Shown: positions 49,090 through 62,583 of the stretch, piece by piece | Layout: each line of letters opens with the position of its first letter | How positions within the stretch are numbered: the first letter of the stretch is position 1 | NCBI RefSeq assembly: GCF_000344615.1 | Contig: NZ_KB467824.1 | Span: 108,445 to 172,444 of the forward strand | Direction: 5' to 3' | DNA from: Janthinobacterium sp. CG3 | GTDB lineage: Bacteria > Pseudomonadota > Gammaproteobacteria > Burkholderiales > Burkholderiaceae_D | DNA length: 64,000 nt | Notes under the pieces: model-generated | What the model saw: the letters and a program-made list of their open reading frames with translations, nothing else | Databases searched by the model: none | What the model was told of the DNA's origin: nothing | Translations under genes and position numbers: made by a program

Positions 49090-50355
49090 TTAGTGGAAGT
49101 GCTCGTTGCCTTGCGGCGTGTCTTCGGGCATCTCCGCGTGCACCAGCTCGCCCGCCGGGTCGGCGAACAGCGGCGCGCCGCAATCGTCGCAGTATTCGCC
49201 GACGTAGCGCTCGTTGTGGCGCTTGATCTGCGTGACGCCTGCTTCCTTCAGGTGCGCCAGGATCTCGTCGATCGGCGTGACCTGCTTGTCCAGGCCGCCG
49301 ATGCCGGCTTGCAGCAAGCCTTCGATCGGGGTGCCGTCCTCGTCTTCCTGGCCGTACAGCGGCCAGACGATGCCGTACACCACTTCCGGCGTTTGCCGCA
49401 GCGTGAACGCGACGCGGTATTCGTCGACCTGGCCGTCGGCCGCCTCTTCGCCGAAGCCGGCGATGACGGCGCGCAGCTCGGACGGCTCCACCGCCAGCGT
49501 GTGCGTCAGGTAGTGCACGGCGGCGCGGATCGAGACCGGGCGGATCAGCTTGTCGGCTTCGCGGCAGGCGACGTAATAGGCTTCCGGCAGCAGCAGTTCA
49601 ATGCCGCAGCCCGGTAGCAGGCGGGCGATCGACGGCGTCGCCTGGACGCGCCATTGGTCCAGCGCGGCGGTGCGTTCGCTGATGAAGTCGGCCTGGCTGG
49701 CCGGGGCCTGCCAGCGGAACAGCGGCGCGCCCACCGGCGCCACCACCGCCACCAGCAGGTAGCGGGTGTCGGCCAGGAAGGGCGCGGTTTCCGGCGGCTT
49801 CACGGCCGGCTTCAGCGTCGTGCCCTTCAACGCGGCCTGGGCCAGCTTGAGCATCTTGGCGTAGGTCTCGGCGTGGCTGCGCGGCAGCTGGTCGATCGAG
49901 AACAGCGTCGGCGCCATCGCCATGCAGGTGCCGTCGGCCAGCAGATGCGCCTCGAAATGGGTCGACAGCGTTTCCAACAGGTCGGTCGGAATCGCGCCCG
50001 AGGCGATTGTGAAGCGGGTCCAGGCCAGGATCGGCACGGCCACCAGCAGGGCGTCGTAGCGCTTGGTCTCGCCTTTTTCCTCCAGCGTCACCACGGTTGT
50101 TTCGCTGACGGCTTCAACGCAGTCCATCAGCACGTCATAGGCGTTCAAGTCTTCCTTGAACAGGCTGGCCAGGGTGGTGTCGATGGTGTCCTGGTGGCCG
50201 GATTTGAGTAGTTTCTGGAGCTGCGTATCCAGGCTGTGTTCCCATGACCGCTCTTCGAGACGGCTGGCGGCCTGGACGATTGCCTGGGCAAAGGTAACCA
50301 GACGCTGGCTGTCGGCAGTCAATTTATGGGATGAATCTTTGGATGGACGACGCAT
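49090..50355 (-). CDS. DUF2863 family protein
   Basis: A 421-residue cytoplasmic protein of the DUF2863 family, confined largely to betaproteobacteria, function unknown. Recognisable parts: AIVQAASRLEERSWEHSLDT, LDAQ-like helix LQKLLKSGHQDTIDTTLASL, LLVAVPILAWTRFTIASGAI and the C-terminal RYVGEYCDDCGAPLFADPAG, ELVHAEMPED, which has a CxxC that could bind zinc. It is transcribed alone, upstream of acnA on the opposite side of a terminator. Confidence 0.85.
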   Translation of the reverse strand: MRRPSKDSSHKLTADSQRLVTFAQAIVQAASRLEERSWEHSLDTQLQKLLKSGHQDTIDTTLASLFKEDLNAYDVLMDCVEAVSETTVVTLEEKGETKRYDALLVAVPILAWTRFTIASGAIPTDLLETLSTHFEAHLLADGTCMAMAPTLFSIDQLPRSHAETYAKMLKLAQAALKGTTLKPAVKPPETAPFLADTRYLLVAVVAPVGAPLFRWQAPASQADFISERTAALDQWRVQATPSIARLLPGCGIELLLPEAYYVACREADKLIRPVSIRAAVHYLTHTLAVEPSELRAVIAGFGEEAADGQVDEYRVAFTLRQTPEVVYGIVWPLYGQEDEDGTPIEGLLQAGIGGLDKQVTPIDEILAHLKEAGVTQIKRHNERYVGEYCDDCGAPLFADPAGELVHAEMPEDTPQGNEHFH

Positions 50356-50526
50356 AGCGGGATAAGAGTCTCTGGAGAGTGGAAAAAATGGATTAGTACC
50401 AATTAGATAATGATAAACCCTTATGCTTCCTATTGTAGTGGATTCGGCCGCTGTCGATGCGACTGCCGGTGGTAGATCAAGGTCGATTGCGCCGATTTCA
50501 AGGTTTGCGAGGTGGTTTGGGCAAAA

Positions 50527-50552
50527 AAAACGCCGGACGAGGCCGGCGTTTT
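50527..50552. terminator. Terminator after acnA
   Basis: Stem AACGCCGG (50529-50536) / CCGGCGTT (50543-50550) with a 6-base loop. A/T runs on both sides make it work on either strand; it lies 25 bases after the acnA stop. Confidence 0.82.
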
Positions 50553-50576
50553 GGGTGCTGCGACGGCGGCCGCGGT

Positions 50577-53297
<2,721 letters not shown>

Positions 53298-53398
53298 GAC
53301 TTCTCCTTGTTGGCTATCGGCTATTATTGCTATTCAAGTTAGACCATTATTGCGGCGCGCCGGGGCGGGCGCGCTTGCACTCCTTGCGTGGACCCGCC

Positions 53399-53914
53399 TC
53401 AGGCCGCCGGGGTGGCCGCCTCGGCCGCCACCGGTACCGCCGGCTTGATCTGCTCGGCGTCCTTGCACTCGTTGGCCAGTTGGCGGTTCTGCTTGGAGTC
53501 GAGCAGCATGCCCTTGGCCGGGATGCCGATCCAGACCAGGCCGTACAGGCGGTTTTCAAAGCGCCGGGCGCCGGTGGTGGTGCCGACCTGGGTCAGGCGG
53601 TGCAGGCGTTTTTTCCAGCGCAGCGCGATGTGTTTTTCGTCGGCTTCGTTGCTGTAGATGGTGATCTTGTTGCCCAGTTCGCAGTGGAACTCGGTGGTGG
53701 TCGAACCGCCGGTTTCCGGCTCGTCGGCTTCCTCGTCGACCGCGGCGGCCGGCTTCGACTCGGCCAGCTTGGCGGCGCTTTTGGCTTTCGCCTTGGCCTT
53801 GACGGCCTTGGCCGGTTTGGCCTCGGCGTCGGCGGCGAAGGCGGCCGGCGCCAGCGACAGGGTCAGTGCGCCCAGGGCGACGCCGCAGGAAATGGCTAGC
53901 TTAAAAATGGACAT
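53399..53914 (-). CDS. Exported MliC-like (lysozyme inhibitor domain) protein
   Basis: A 171-residue exported protein. The start MSIFKLAISCGVALGALTLS is a signal peptide cleaved after PAAFA. An Ala/Lys-rich linker (PAKAVKAKAKAKSAAKLAES) leads to a C-terminal domain like MliC/PliC: TEFHCELGNKITIYSN, ALRWKKRLHRLTQVGTTTGA, RRFENRLYGLVWIGIPAKGM, then a final Cys pair partner. Such inhibitors block host or predator lysozyme in the periplasm. The assignment is moderate, since only the fold pattern and Cys pair match. I start at 53914; the frame is open to 54118 over the neighbouring gene. Confidence 0.7.
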   Translation of the reverse strand: MSIFKLAISCGVALGALTLSLAPAAFAADAEAKPAKAVKAKAKAKSAAKLAESKPAAAVDEEADEPETGGSTTTEFHCELGNKITIYSNEADEKHIALRWKKRLHRLTQVGTTTGARRFENRLYGLVWIGIPAKGMLLDSKQNRQLANECKDAEQIKPAVPVAAEAATPAA

Positions 53915-53930
53915 CGTTGTTGGTTCCAGG

Positions 53931-54920
53931 TCAGTGTTCGTCGGGGCTTGCGTTGAGCAGCGCGGCGGCCGCTTCGGGAAGCGGCAGGCCGGCCAGTTTG
54001 GCGCGCTGCAAAACCGTCCAATAATATCGGTAGCTGGCGCGGTCGTGCAAGCGGCCATTTTGGGCGATCGGCCCCCATTGGGCCTTCTCGGCCTCGTGCA
54101 GGATGTTGTTCGCTTCATTCACCTCGGACAGGCGCGGCGTGAAGGCTTTGATGATCGGTTTGATCTGGTCGGGGTGGATGCTCCACATGCGCGTGAAGCC
54201 GAATTCGGCGGCCGCGCGCTGGGCGTCGTTGGCCACCACGGCCGAGTCGCGCACGTCGGTGGTGACGTTGTGCGACGGCACCTTGCCGTGGGCGTGGCAG
54301 GCGGCGGCGATTTCCAGCTTGGCGCGCACCACCAGCGGGTGCTGGAACTGGCCCGGCGTGCGCATGGCGTTGGCGGCGATGGCGCCGTAGTGCGCCGAGA
54401 CGAAATCCATGATGCCGAACGACAGGCACTCGACCTGCGGCAGCGCGGCGATGTCGTAGACCTCGCGCAGCGCGCCATGGGTTTCGATGATGACGTGGAT
54501 CGGCAGGTCGGCGCGGCCGGCGTTGCGCGCGTGCAGGTTGATGAAGCTGATGGCCCGCGCCACCTCTTGCACGCCGTTGGCCTTCGGCAGCGCCAGGTAG
54601 GCCAGGCGCGGCGCGGCCGCGCAGACGATCTCGACGTCCTGGGCGAAAAACGCGCTGTTGACGTCGTGCACGCGCACGCCGATGCGGTTGAAGCGGTTGC
54701 CCTCGTCCTGCAGCAGGGCCGCGACCAGGCGCGCGTGGGCTTCCTCGGCGCCGGCGCTGGCGCCGTCTTCGCAGTCGAAGGTGATGTCGAACAGGGGGCC
54801 AAGCTCTTGTTGCAAAGCAATCGATTTACGCATCAGCTTGTCGGAGCCGGCGTAGTGGTCGCAAGCGGCGAGCAGCAGCGGCTGGCGTTTGCCTTGGAAT
54901 AAAACCTCGGAAGGGTGCAT
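53931..54920 (-). CDS. HpcH/HpaI aldolase / CoA-ester lyase family protein
   Basis: A 329-residue TIM-barrel lyase of the citrate-lyase beta/L-malyl-CoA lyase group. ITFDCEDGASAGAEEAHARL contains the metal-binding Glu/Asp; IHVIIETHGALREVYDIAAL carries the second Glu. TRMWSIHPDQIKPIIKAFTP near the C-terminus is family typical. I start at 54920 (MHPSEVLFQGKRQPL). It lies between mdh (78 bases away) and the MliC-like gene, 16 bases apart, in the same direction. It may cleave malyl-CoA or a related ester. The precise substrate is not decided by sequence. Confidence 0.88.
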   Translation of the reverse strand: MHPSEVLFQGKRQPLLLAACDHYAGSDKLMRKSIALQQELGPLFDITFDCEDGASAGAEEAHARLVAALLQDEGNRFNRIGVRVHDVNSAFFAQDVEIVCAAAPRLAYLALPKANGVQEVARAISFINLHARNAGRADLPIHVIIETHGALREVYDIAALPQVECLSFGIMDFVSAHYGAIAANAMRTPGQFQHPLVVRAKLEIAAACHAHGKVPSHNVTTDVRDSAVVANDAQRAAAEFGFTRMWSIHPDQIKPIIKAFTPRLSEVNEANNILHEAEKAQWGPIAQNGRLHDRASYRYYWTVLQRAKLAGLPLPEAAAALLNASPDEH

Positions 54921-54998
54921 GCTTAACGCATTCTGAAGGTGGGGGGGCGGTGGATGGGAACGTCGCGCCACCGTTGGCGGCGCGACGCGGCTAGGCTA

Positions 54999-55988
54999 TC
55001 AGCCCAGCAGGTGTTTGACGCCGGCTTGCTCTTCCAGCAGCTCGTTCAGCGTGACGTTGATGCGCTCTTGCGAGAAGGCGTCGACGCTCAGGCCCTGGAC
55101 GATCTTGTATTCGCCGTTCTCGGTGGTGACCGGGAAGCCGAACATGACGCCTTCGGGAATGCCGTACGAACCGTCCGACGGGATACCCATCGTGGTCCAC
55201 TTGCCGTTGGTGCCGATGACCCAGTCGTGCACGTGGTCGATGGCCGCGTTGGCCGCCGAGGCCGCCGACGACAAGCCGCGCGCTTCGATGATCGCGGCGC
55301 CGCGCTTGCCGACCGTTGGCAGGAAGGTGTTGGCGTTCCATTCGTGGTCGTTGATCATGTCCTTGACCGAGTTGCCGTCGATTTCAGCGTAGCGGTAGTC
55401 GGCGTACATGGTCGGCGAGTGGTTGCCCCAGACGAACAGTTTCTCGATCGACGTGACCGGCTTGCCGGTTTTGGCGGCGATCTGCGACAGCGCGCGGTTG
55501 TGGTCCAGGCGCAGCATGGCGGTGAAGTTCTTCGACGGCAGCGACGGCGCCGATTTCATGGCGATGTAGGCGTTGGTGTTGGCCGGATTGCCCACCACCA
55601 GTACCTTGACGTTGCGCGAGGCGACGGCGTCGAGCGCCTTGCCCTGCACCGTGAAGATTTGCGCATTCGCTTCCAGCAGGTCCTTGCGTTCCATGCCCGG
55701 GCCGCGCGGACGGGCGCCGACCAGCAGGGCGACGTCGATGTCCTTGAAGGCGGTCATCGGATCGGCGTGCGCGGTCATGCCGGCCAGCAGCGGGAAGGCG
55801 CAGTCGTCGATTTCCATCATGACGCCCTTGAGGGCCTTCTGGGCCTTCTCGTCCGGGATTTCAAGCAATTGCAGGATGACCGGTTGGTCTTTGCCGAGCA
55901 TGTCGCCGTTGGCGATGCGGAACAGCAGCGAGTAACCGATCTGACCGGCGGCGCCGGTAACTGCAACACGCATTGGGGTTTTAGCCAT
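54999..55988 (-). CDS. mdh: Malate dehydrogenase
   Basis: A 329-residue NAD-dependent malate dehydrogenase, oxidising malate to oxaloacetate. The Rossmann motif is [20 protein letters not shown] (8-27), substrate Arg lies in [13 protein letters not shown], and the catalytic His is in [14 protein letters not shown] near 188. This is the long LDH-like MDH type 2 form typical of betaproteobacteria. Start at 55988 (MAKTPMRV). First gene of the mdh / CoA-ester lyase / MliC-like / acnA series and divergent from the GntR gene. Confidence 0.97.
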   Translation of the reverse strand: MAKTPMRVAVTGAAGQIGYSLLFRIANGDMLGKDQPVILQLLEIPDEKAQKALKGVMMEIDDCAFPLLAGMTAHADPMTAFKDIDVALLVGARPRGPGMERKDLLEANAQIFTVQGKALDAVASRNVKVLVVGNPANTNAYIAMKSAPSLPSKNFTAMLRLDHNRALSQIAAKTGKPVTSIEKLFVWGNHSPTMYADYRYAEIDGNSVKDMINDHEWNANTFLPTVGKRGAAIIEARGLSSAASAANAAIDHVHDWVIGTNGKWTTMGIPSDGSYGIPEGVMFGFPVTTENGEYKIVQGLSVDAFSQERINVTLNELLEEQAGVKHLLG

Positions 55989-56204
55989 GATGAATCTCCA
56001 AAGTGGGAAAAAAACGAGCTCGAAGCTGGGCCTACGCTTATTCGGAAAAGCTGTAATGATACCAAAACCGGGGCGGCGCGCCGAATTGGCGCGAATCGCC
56101 GCCGCCGGGGCCGCGCGCGGGCCGGGGAAAAACCGGCACATCCCGCCGCGGCGTGGCGTGACGGCGAGTTTAGGCGGGCCGGAGCGATCTGTCAATTCAT
56201 ATCT

Positions 56205-56224
56205 TATGTCTTATATAAGACATA
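56205..56224. promoter_or_regulatory. 20-bp perfect palindrome between mdh and the GntR gene
   Basis: TATGTCTTATATAAGACATA is perfectly symmetric. It lies 58 bases before the GntR start codon and about 217 bases from mdh. Its GTCTTATATAAGAC core suits a GntR/HutC dimer, which makes autoregulation and control of TCA genes likely. Confidence 0.7.
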
Positions 56225-56281
56225 TAACTCACAGCAGGTTTCACTGGACTCCGGGGGGCTTTTGTGTTGAAATCTCGCCCT

Positions 56282-57094
56282 ATGAACCCAGCCCCGCCCA
56301 ATCCGACCATGAATGCTCCCGCCGCCAGCGGGGCAGCCGGTCCGACGCCCGCCGCGTCCGGAACGCCGGCGGCGGGGTCGCCGACCTTCAGCCCGCTGTA
56401 CCAGCAAATCAAGGCGCTGATCACGCAAAGCCTGCAGTCGGGCGAGTGGAAGCCCGGCGAACTGATCCCCAGCGAGGTCGAACTGGCCGGCCGCTTCAAG
56501 GTCAGCCAGGGCACCGTGCGCAAGGCGATCGACGAGCTCGCCGCCGAGAACCTGGTCATGCGCCGCCAGGGCAAGGGCACCTTCGTGTCGACCCACCACG
56601 AGGCGCGCGCGCATTTCCGCTTCCTGCGCCTGGTGCCCGACGAGGGCGTGCCGCATTATCCCGAAAGCAAATTCATCGAGGTCAAGCGGGTGCGCGCGCC
56701 GGCCGACGTGGCGCGCCTGCTGGAACTCAAATCGGGCGACGCCGTCATCTTCGTCAAGCGCGTGCAGTCGTTCGACTCGGTGCCGACCATCGTCGAGGAG
56801 CTGTGGCTGCCCGGCCTGATCTTCAAGGGCTTGACCGCCGAGCGCCTGGTCGAATACAAGGGGCCGATGTACGGCCTGTTCGAAACCGAGTTCGGCACCC
56901 GCATGATACGCGCCTCCGAGCAGATCCGCGCCGTCTGCGCCGACGCCGGCGCCGCGCAGCTGCTGAACGTGGCGGCCGGCGCGCCGCTGCTGTGCTCGGA
57001 ACGCGTCTCGTTCACCTACGGCGACAAGCCGGTCGAGCTGCGCCGCGGCCTGTACCTGACGGCGCACCACCATTACCAGAACGAACTGAATTAA
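56282..57094 (+). CDS. GntR/HutC-family regulator next to TCA genes
   Basis: A 270-residue regulator. An N-terminal Pro/Ala-rich tail of about 35 residues is followed by the winged HTH (FSPLYQQIKALITQSLQSGE, LIPSEVELAGRFKVSQGTVR) and a UTRA ligand domain (DVARLLELKSGDAVIFVKRV, ARRGLYLTAHHHY-like end VELRRGLYLTAHHHYQNEL). I place the start at ATG 56282; an in-frame GTG at 56264 and ATG at 56309 are alternatives. Its position between mdh and sdhCDAB is conserved in related betaproteobacteria, so it likely controls these TCA genes. The effector is unknown. Confidence 0.88.
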   Translation: MNPAPPNPTMNAPAASGAAGPTPAASGTPAAGSPTFSPLYQQIKALITQSLQSGEWKPGELIPSEVELAGRFKVSQGTVRKAIDELAAENLVMRRQGKGTFVSTHHEARAHFRFLRLVPDEGVPHYPESKFIEVKRVRAPADVARLLELKSGDAVIFVKRVQSFDSVPTIVEELWLPGLIFKGLTAERLVEYKGPMYGLFETEFGTRMIRASEQIRAVCADAGAAQLLNVAAGAPLLCSERVSFTYGDKPVELRRGLYLTAHHHYQNELN

Positions 57095-57186
57095 ACCGCG
57101 CGTTCAGCTAGGCCGCGCGGCGCGGCGGCGCTCGCCGTTGTGGCGCCAACAAGACGCTGACTACCCCAAGTGGCGCCCGGAGTGTG

Positions 57187-57196
57187 TTGCAGTGCA
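57187..57196. promoter_or_regulatory. TTGCAGTGCA motif upstream of sdhC
   Basis: TTGCAGTGCA, with TGCA-N-TGCA symmetry, 100 bases before sdhC. The same ten bases occur upstream of the small gene at 62584. TGC-N3-GCA symmetry is reported for PhaR-type regulators, so a shared regulator is possible but unproven. Confidence 0.4.
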
Positions 57197-57295
57197 CTAT
57201 TTTGGTTATATGTAACAATAGATATTGGTCGGAGTTGCGAAATCGGCGAAAATCGCAGCTTCAATGATTTATTTTAGTTCAAGGGGGGTCTTGTT

Positions 57296-57718
57296 ATGTC
57301 CGAAGCCGTAAGAGAAGCACCAAAAAAAGAACGGCCGAAATTCAGTAATATTCATGTTACGCAGTTGGCCAACTACCGTCTGCCGCTGGCCGGTATCGTC
57401 TCCTTCCTGCACCGCATCAGCGGTTTGCTGATGTTCCTGCTGTTGCCGGCCGTGCTGTACATGCTGCAACTGAGCCTGCGTTCGGAAATCTCGTTTGCCT
57501 ACTTCCAGGGCATCGCCTCGCACTGGTTCGTGCGCCTGCTGACGCTGGCCCTGGTCTGGGGTTATATGCAACATTTCTGCGCCGGCGTGCGCCACCTGTT
57601 CATGGACCTGCATATGGGCCTGGACAAGGATTCGGCCCGCCAATCGGCCGCCAGCGTGATTGCCGTCAGCCTGCTGCTGACCGCCCTGGTCGGCTTGAAA
57701 CTGTTTGGAGTATTTTGA
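57296..57718 (+). CDS. sdhC: Succinate dehydrogenase cytochrome b556 subunit
   Basis: A 140-residue membrane anchor with three hydrophobic helices. FLHRISGLLMFLLLPAVLYM carries the quinone-site HR-x-S/G motif (H39-R40), and MQHFCAGVRHLFMDLH provides the haem-ligand His (about 100). It helps bind haem b and ubiquinone and tethers the SdhAB catalytic dimer. Start at 57296. The stop overlaps the sdhD ATG by one base (TGATG). First gene of sdhCDAB. Confidence 0.95.
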   Translation: MSEAVREAPKKERPKFSNIHVTQLANYRLPLAGIVSFLHRISGLLMFLLLPAVLYMLQLSLRSEISFAYFQGIASHWFVRLLTLALVWGYMQHFCAGVRHLFMDLHMGLDKDSARQSAASVIAVSLLLTALVGLKLFGVF

Positions 57719-58083
57719 TGGCTAACAATAATATCGGACCGAAACGCCTGGTCGTCGGCGCCCACTACGGCCTGCGCGACTGGCTGGCCCAGCGCATCAC
57801 GGCACTGGTGATGATCGTCTACACCGCCATTCTGCTGATCGCTTTCCTCACCGGCAACAACTTCAGCTACGAAGGCTGGGCCGGCCTGTTCGCCCAACAG
57901 TGGTTTAAATTGTTCAGCCTGGTGACCTTCCTGGCGCTGGGCTACCACGCCTGGGTCGGCATGCGCGACATCTGGATGGACTACGTGAAACCCGTCGGCA
58001 TCCGCCTTACCTTGCAAATCGCCACGATGCTGTGGTTGATCGGCTGCACCGCGTGGTCGGTGCAAATTCTCTGGAGTGTGTAA
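57718..58083 (+). CDS. sdhD: Succinate dehydrogenase membrane anchor subunit
   Basis: A 121-residue anchor with three helices. [20 protein letters not shown] and [20 protein letters not shown] open it; [20 protein letters not shown] carries the conserved haem-region His and the quinone-site Asp/Tyr. I start at 57718, overlapping the sdhC stop (TGATG), rather than at the in-frame TTG three bases earlier. It is followed after two bases by the GTG start of sdhA. Confidence 0.94.
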   Translation: MANNNIGPKRLVVGAHYGLRDWLAQRITALVMIVYTAILLIAFLTGNNFSYEGWAGLFAQQWFKLFSLVTFLALGYHAWVGMRDIWMDYVKPVGIRLTLQIATMLWLIGCTAWSVQILWSV

Positions 58084-58085
58084 TC

Positions 58086-59864
58086 GTGGCAGCTATTAAA
58101 TCTGCAATCCCTACCCGCCGCTTCGACGCGGTCATCGTCGGCGCCGGCGGTTCCGGCATGCGCGCCTCGCTGCAACTGGCCGAGGCCGGCCTGAACGTCG
58201 CCGTGCTGTCGAAAGTGTTCCCGACCCGCTCGCACACCGTCGCCGCGCAGGGCGGCATCGGCGCCTCGCTGGGCAACATGGCCGAGGACAACTGGTTCTG
58301 GCACATGTTCGACACGGTCAAGGGCGGCGACTATCTGGGCGACCAGGACGCCATCGAATTCATGTGCCGCGAAGCGCCGAAGGTGGTCTACGAGCTGGAA
58401 CACTTCGGCATGCCGTTCGACCGCAACCCCGACGGCACCATCTACCAGCGCCCGTTCGGCGGCCACACCGCCAACTTCGGCGAGAAGGCCGTGCAGCGCG
58501 CCTGCGCCGCGGCCGACCGCACCGGCCACGCGCTGCTGCACACCCTGTACCAGCGCAACGTGCGCGCCCGCACCCAGTTCTTCGTCGAGTGGATGGCCAT
58601 TGACATCATCCGCGACGCCGACGGCGACGTCGTCGGCGTGGTCGCGCTGGAAATGGAAACCGGCGAATGCATGATCCTGGAAGCGAAGACCACGATCTTC
58701 GCCACCGGCGGCGCCGGGCGCATTTTCGCCGCCTCGACCAACGCCTTCATCAACACCGGCGACGGCATGGGCATGGCCGCGCGCGCCGGCCTGCCGCTGC
58801 AGGACATGGAGTTCTGGCAGTTCCACCCGACCGGCGTGGCCGGCGCGGGCGTCTTGATCACCGAGGGCGTGCGCGGCGAGGGCGGCATCCTGATCAACAG
58901 CGACGGCGAGCGCTTCATGGAGCGCTACGCGCCGACCCTGAAGGACTTGGCGCCGCGCGACTTCGTGTCGCGCTCGATGGACCAGGAAATCAAGGAAGGC
59001 CGCGGCTGCGGTCCGAACAAGGACCACGTCATGCTGGACCTGCGCCATATCGGCGCCGACACCATCGCCAAGCGCCTGCCGTCGATCCTGGAAATCGGCC
59101 ACAAGTTCGCCAACGTCGACGCCACCAAGGAACCGATCCCGGTGGTGCCGACGATTCACTACCAGATGGGCGGTATTCCGACCAACATCCACGGCCAGGT
59201 CGTCGCGCCGAAGGACGGCAACCCGGTCGCCGTGGTCAACGGCCTGTACGCCATCGGCGAATGCGCCTGCGTGTCGGTGCACGGCGCCAACCGCCTGGGC
59301 ACCAACTCGCTGCTCGACCTGCTGGTGTTCGGCCGCGCCGCCGGCAACCACATCGTCGCCAGCAACCTGAAGCAAAAGGAAAACAAGCCGTTGCCGGAAG
59401 GCGCCGCCGACTTCGCCATGGGCCGCCTGGCGCGCCTGGAGAACTCGACCGGTACGGAAACCGTGCAGGGCGTCGCCAACGACATCCGCGCGACGATGCA
59501 GAAGTACTGCGGCGTGTTCCGCACCGACGCGCTGCTGCAGCAGGGCTACAAGGAAATCATGGTCCTCGACGAGCGCCGCAAGAACGTCGCGTTCAAGGAC
59601 AAGTCGAAGGTCTTCAACACCGCCCGCGTCGAAGCGCTGGAATTGGACAACCTGATTGAAACGGCGAAAGCGACCATCACCTCGGCGGTGGCGCGCAAGG
59701 AATCGCGCGGCGCCCACGCGCACAGCGACTTCCAGCAGCGCGACGACGAGAACTGGATGAAGCACACGCTGTGGTTCTCGGAAGGCAACCGCCTCGAGTA
59801 CAAGCCTGTCATCACCAAGCCGCTGACGGTCGACACCTTCAAGCCGAAACCACGTACATTCTAA
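58086..59864 (+). CDS. sdhA: Succinate dehydrogenase flavoprotein subunit
   Basis: A 592-residue catalytic subunit that oxidises succinate to fumarate. [10 protein letters not shown] (19-28) binds [20 protein letters not shown] holds the covalent FAD His (about 50), and [20 protein letters not shown] is in the active site. The start is GTG at 58086 ([12 protein letters not shown]), supported by a GGAG 11 bases upstream and by the two-base gap to the sdhD stop; the frame extends upstream through sdhD but that is not conserved. C-terminal [20 protein letters not shown] is family typical. Confidence 0.96.
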   Translation: MAAIKSAIPTRRFDAVIVGAGGSGMRASLQLAEAGLNVAVLSKVFPTRSHTVAAQGGIGASLGNMAEDNWFWHMFDTVKGGDYLGDQDAIEFMCREAPKVVYELEHFGMPFDRNPDGTIYQRPFGGHTANFGEKAVQRACAAADRTGHALLHTLYQRNVRARTQFFVEWMAIDIIRDADGDVVGVVALEMETGECMILEAKTTIFATGGAGRIFAASTNAFINTGDGMGMAARAGLPLQDMEFWQFHPTGVAGAGVLITEGVRGEGGILINSDGERFMERYAPTLKDLAPRDFVSRSMDQEIKEGRGCGPNKDHVMLDLRHIGADTIAKRLPSILEIGHKFANVDATKEPIPVVPTIHYQMGGIPTNIHGQVVAPKDGNPVAVVNGLYAIGECACVSVHGANRLGTNSLLDLLVFGRAAGNHIVASNLKQKENKPLPEGAADFAMGRLARLENSTGTETVQGVANDIRATMQKYCGVFRTDALLQQGYKEIMVLDERRKNVAFKDKSKVFNTARVEALELDNLIETAKATITSAVARKESRGAHAHSDFQQRDDENWMKHTLWFSEGNRLEYKPVITKPLTVDTFKPKPRTF

Positions 59865-59874
59865 GGGTCAGAAC

Positions 59875-60585
59875 ATGACACGCACAGTTAAACTCAAGAT
59901 CTACCGCTACGATCCGGACACGGACGCGAAGCCGTACATGCAGGACGTCACCGTCGAGCTGCAAGACAGCGACAAGATGCTGCTCGACGCGATGCAACGC
60001 ATCAAGTCCGACGTCGACGATTCGCTGTCGCTGCGCCGCTCGTGCCGCGAAGGCGTTTGCGGTTCGGACGCGATGAACATCAACGGCAAGAACGGCCTGG
60101 CCTGCACCACCAACCTCAACGAGCTGACCCAGCCTATCGTGCTGCGGCCGCTGCCGGGCCTGCCGGTGATCCGCGACCTGATCGTCGACATGACGCAGTT
60201 CTTCAAGCAGTACGATTCGATCAAGCCGTTCCTGATCAACGAGTCGATCCCGCCTGAAAAAGAACGCCTGCAGTCGCCGCTCGAGCGCGAGGAACTCGAC
60301 GGCCTGTACGAGTGCATCCTGTGCGCCTGCTGCTCGACGTCGTGCCCGTCGTTCTGGTGGAACCCGGACAAGTTCGTCGGCCCGGCCGGCCTGCTGCAAG
60401 CCTACCGCTTCATCGCCGACAGCCGCGACGAAGCCACCGGCGCGCGCCTGGACAACCTGGAAGACCCGTACCGCCTGTTCCGCTGCCACTCGATCATGAA
60501 CTGCGTCGACGTTTGCCCCAAGGGTTTGAACCCGAACAAGGCAATCGGCAAAATCAAAGAGTTGATGGTCCGCCGCGCGATCTGA
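59875..60585 (+). CDS. sdhB: Succinate dehydrogenase iron-sulfur subunit
   Basis: A 236-residue electron-transfer subunit with three clusters. [2Fe-2S] ligands lie in RRSCREGVCGSDAMNINGKN and GLACTTN, and the 4Fe-4S and 3Fe-4S ligands in CILCACCSTSCPSFWW and CHSIMNCVDVCPKGLNP. It passes electrons from SdhA flavin to ubiquinone. Ten bases separate it from sdhA. Normal length for the family. Confidence 0.97.
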   Translation: MTRTVKLKIYRYDPDTDAKPYMQDVTVELQDSDKMLLDAMQRIKSDVDDSLSLRRSCREGVCGSDAMNINGKNGLACTTNLNELTQPIVLRPLPGLPVIRDLIVDMTQFFKQYDSIKPFLINESIPPEKERLQSPLEREELDGLYECILCACCSTSCPSFWWNPDKFVGPAGLLQAYRFIADSRDEATGARLDNLEDPYRLFRCHSIMNCVDVCPKGLNPNKAIGKIKELMVRRAI

Positions 60586-60673
60586 TCGCGCGCGTCTTGC
60601 GGGCGGCGCGTGCCGCCCGCACAGTCGTATCGCGCTCGCGAATCCGCGCGCGCACCGTATAGTGTTGAACAAC

Positions 60674-60955
60674 ATGACAGAATCAAGTTTGCCCACGCAT
60701 CAGTCCGACCCCGCTAACCGCGCCCGTTTGCGCTGGCGTTCGCGCCGCGGCCTGTTGGAAAACGATCTGATCTTGACCCGTTTTCTCGATGCGTATGAAA
60801 CCGAATTGACCGACGACGAAGTGGACGCGCTGACGCGCTTGCTCGACTTGTCAGACAATGCGTTAATGGATCTGGTGCTGGCCCGCAAGGAGCCGGAAGG
60901 CGAAGTCGATCTGCCGCAAGTGCACGCACTGCTGCAGCGACTGCGCCGCGCCTAG
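60674..60955 (+). CDS. sdhE: FAD assembly factor SdhE
   Basis: A 93-residue protein of the SdhE/Sdh5 family that promotes covalent flavinylation of SdhA. The hallmark RGLLENDLILTRF (RGxxE) is near 23-35, followed by LTDDEVDALTRLLDLSDNAL, the five-helix bundle. I start at the ATG at 60674; a GTG at 60662 is an alternative. It lies between sdhB and gltA, the usual site in betaproteobacteria, and is probably co-transcribed with them. Confidence 0.93.
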   Translation: MTESSLPTHQSDPANRARLRWRSRRGLLENDLILTRFLDAYETELTDDEVDALTRLLDLSDNALMDLVLARKEPEGEVDLPQVHALLQRLRRA

Positions 60956-61086
60956 GACTGTCGGATACGGTCCGGTAGGCTCGGAAGGGCGACGCGCGTA
61001 ACCCGCGCCGCGTCCGGCGAGGCGAATAGCGACACCAGAATTTTTGATTTTTTTATCCCCGACTCACTCCCGCGAAGGAAGAGCCC

Positions 61087-62391
<1,305 letters not shown>

Positions 62392-62436
62392 GCGAAGCTC
62401 AGCGTGCCGCGCCGGCCTTCGGGGCCGGCGGAAAAA

Positions 62437-62465
62437 AAGCGAGCCCGCGTGGCTCGCTTTTTTTG
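62437..62465 (+). terminator. Rho-independent terminator after gltA
   Basis: Stem AAGCGAGCC (62437-62445) / GGCTCGCTT (62451-62459), 5-base loop, followed by a run of T (62458-62464). A GC-rich hairpin at about 62411-62430 lies just before it. Confidence 0.88.
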
Positions 62466-62544
62466 CGCCGCGCCGCCGATATTCAACATCGTGATGACTG
62501 GAATTCCTAAATGTAATTGGATATATATCTCGGGTTCGGATATA

Positions 62545-62555
62545 TTGCAGTGCAA
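62545..62555. promoter_or_regulatory. TTGCAGTGCAA palindrome upstream of small gene
   Basis: TTGCA-G-TGCAA is symmetric and shares ten bases with the site before sdhC. Two direct copies of GGATATAT start at 62519 and 62538, 19 bases apart, just upstream. The gene at 62584 starts 28 bases later. Confidence 0.45.
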
Positions 62556-62583
62556 CATTAGACCAATTGACGAGGACTGCACC

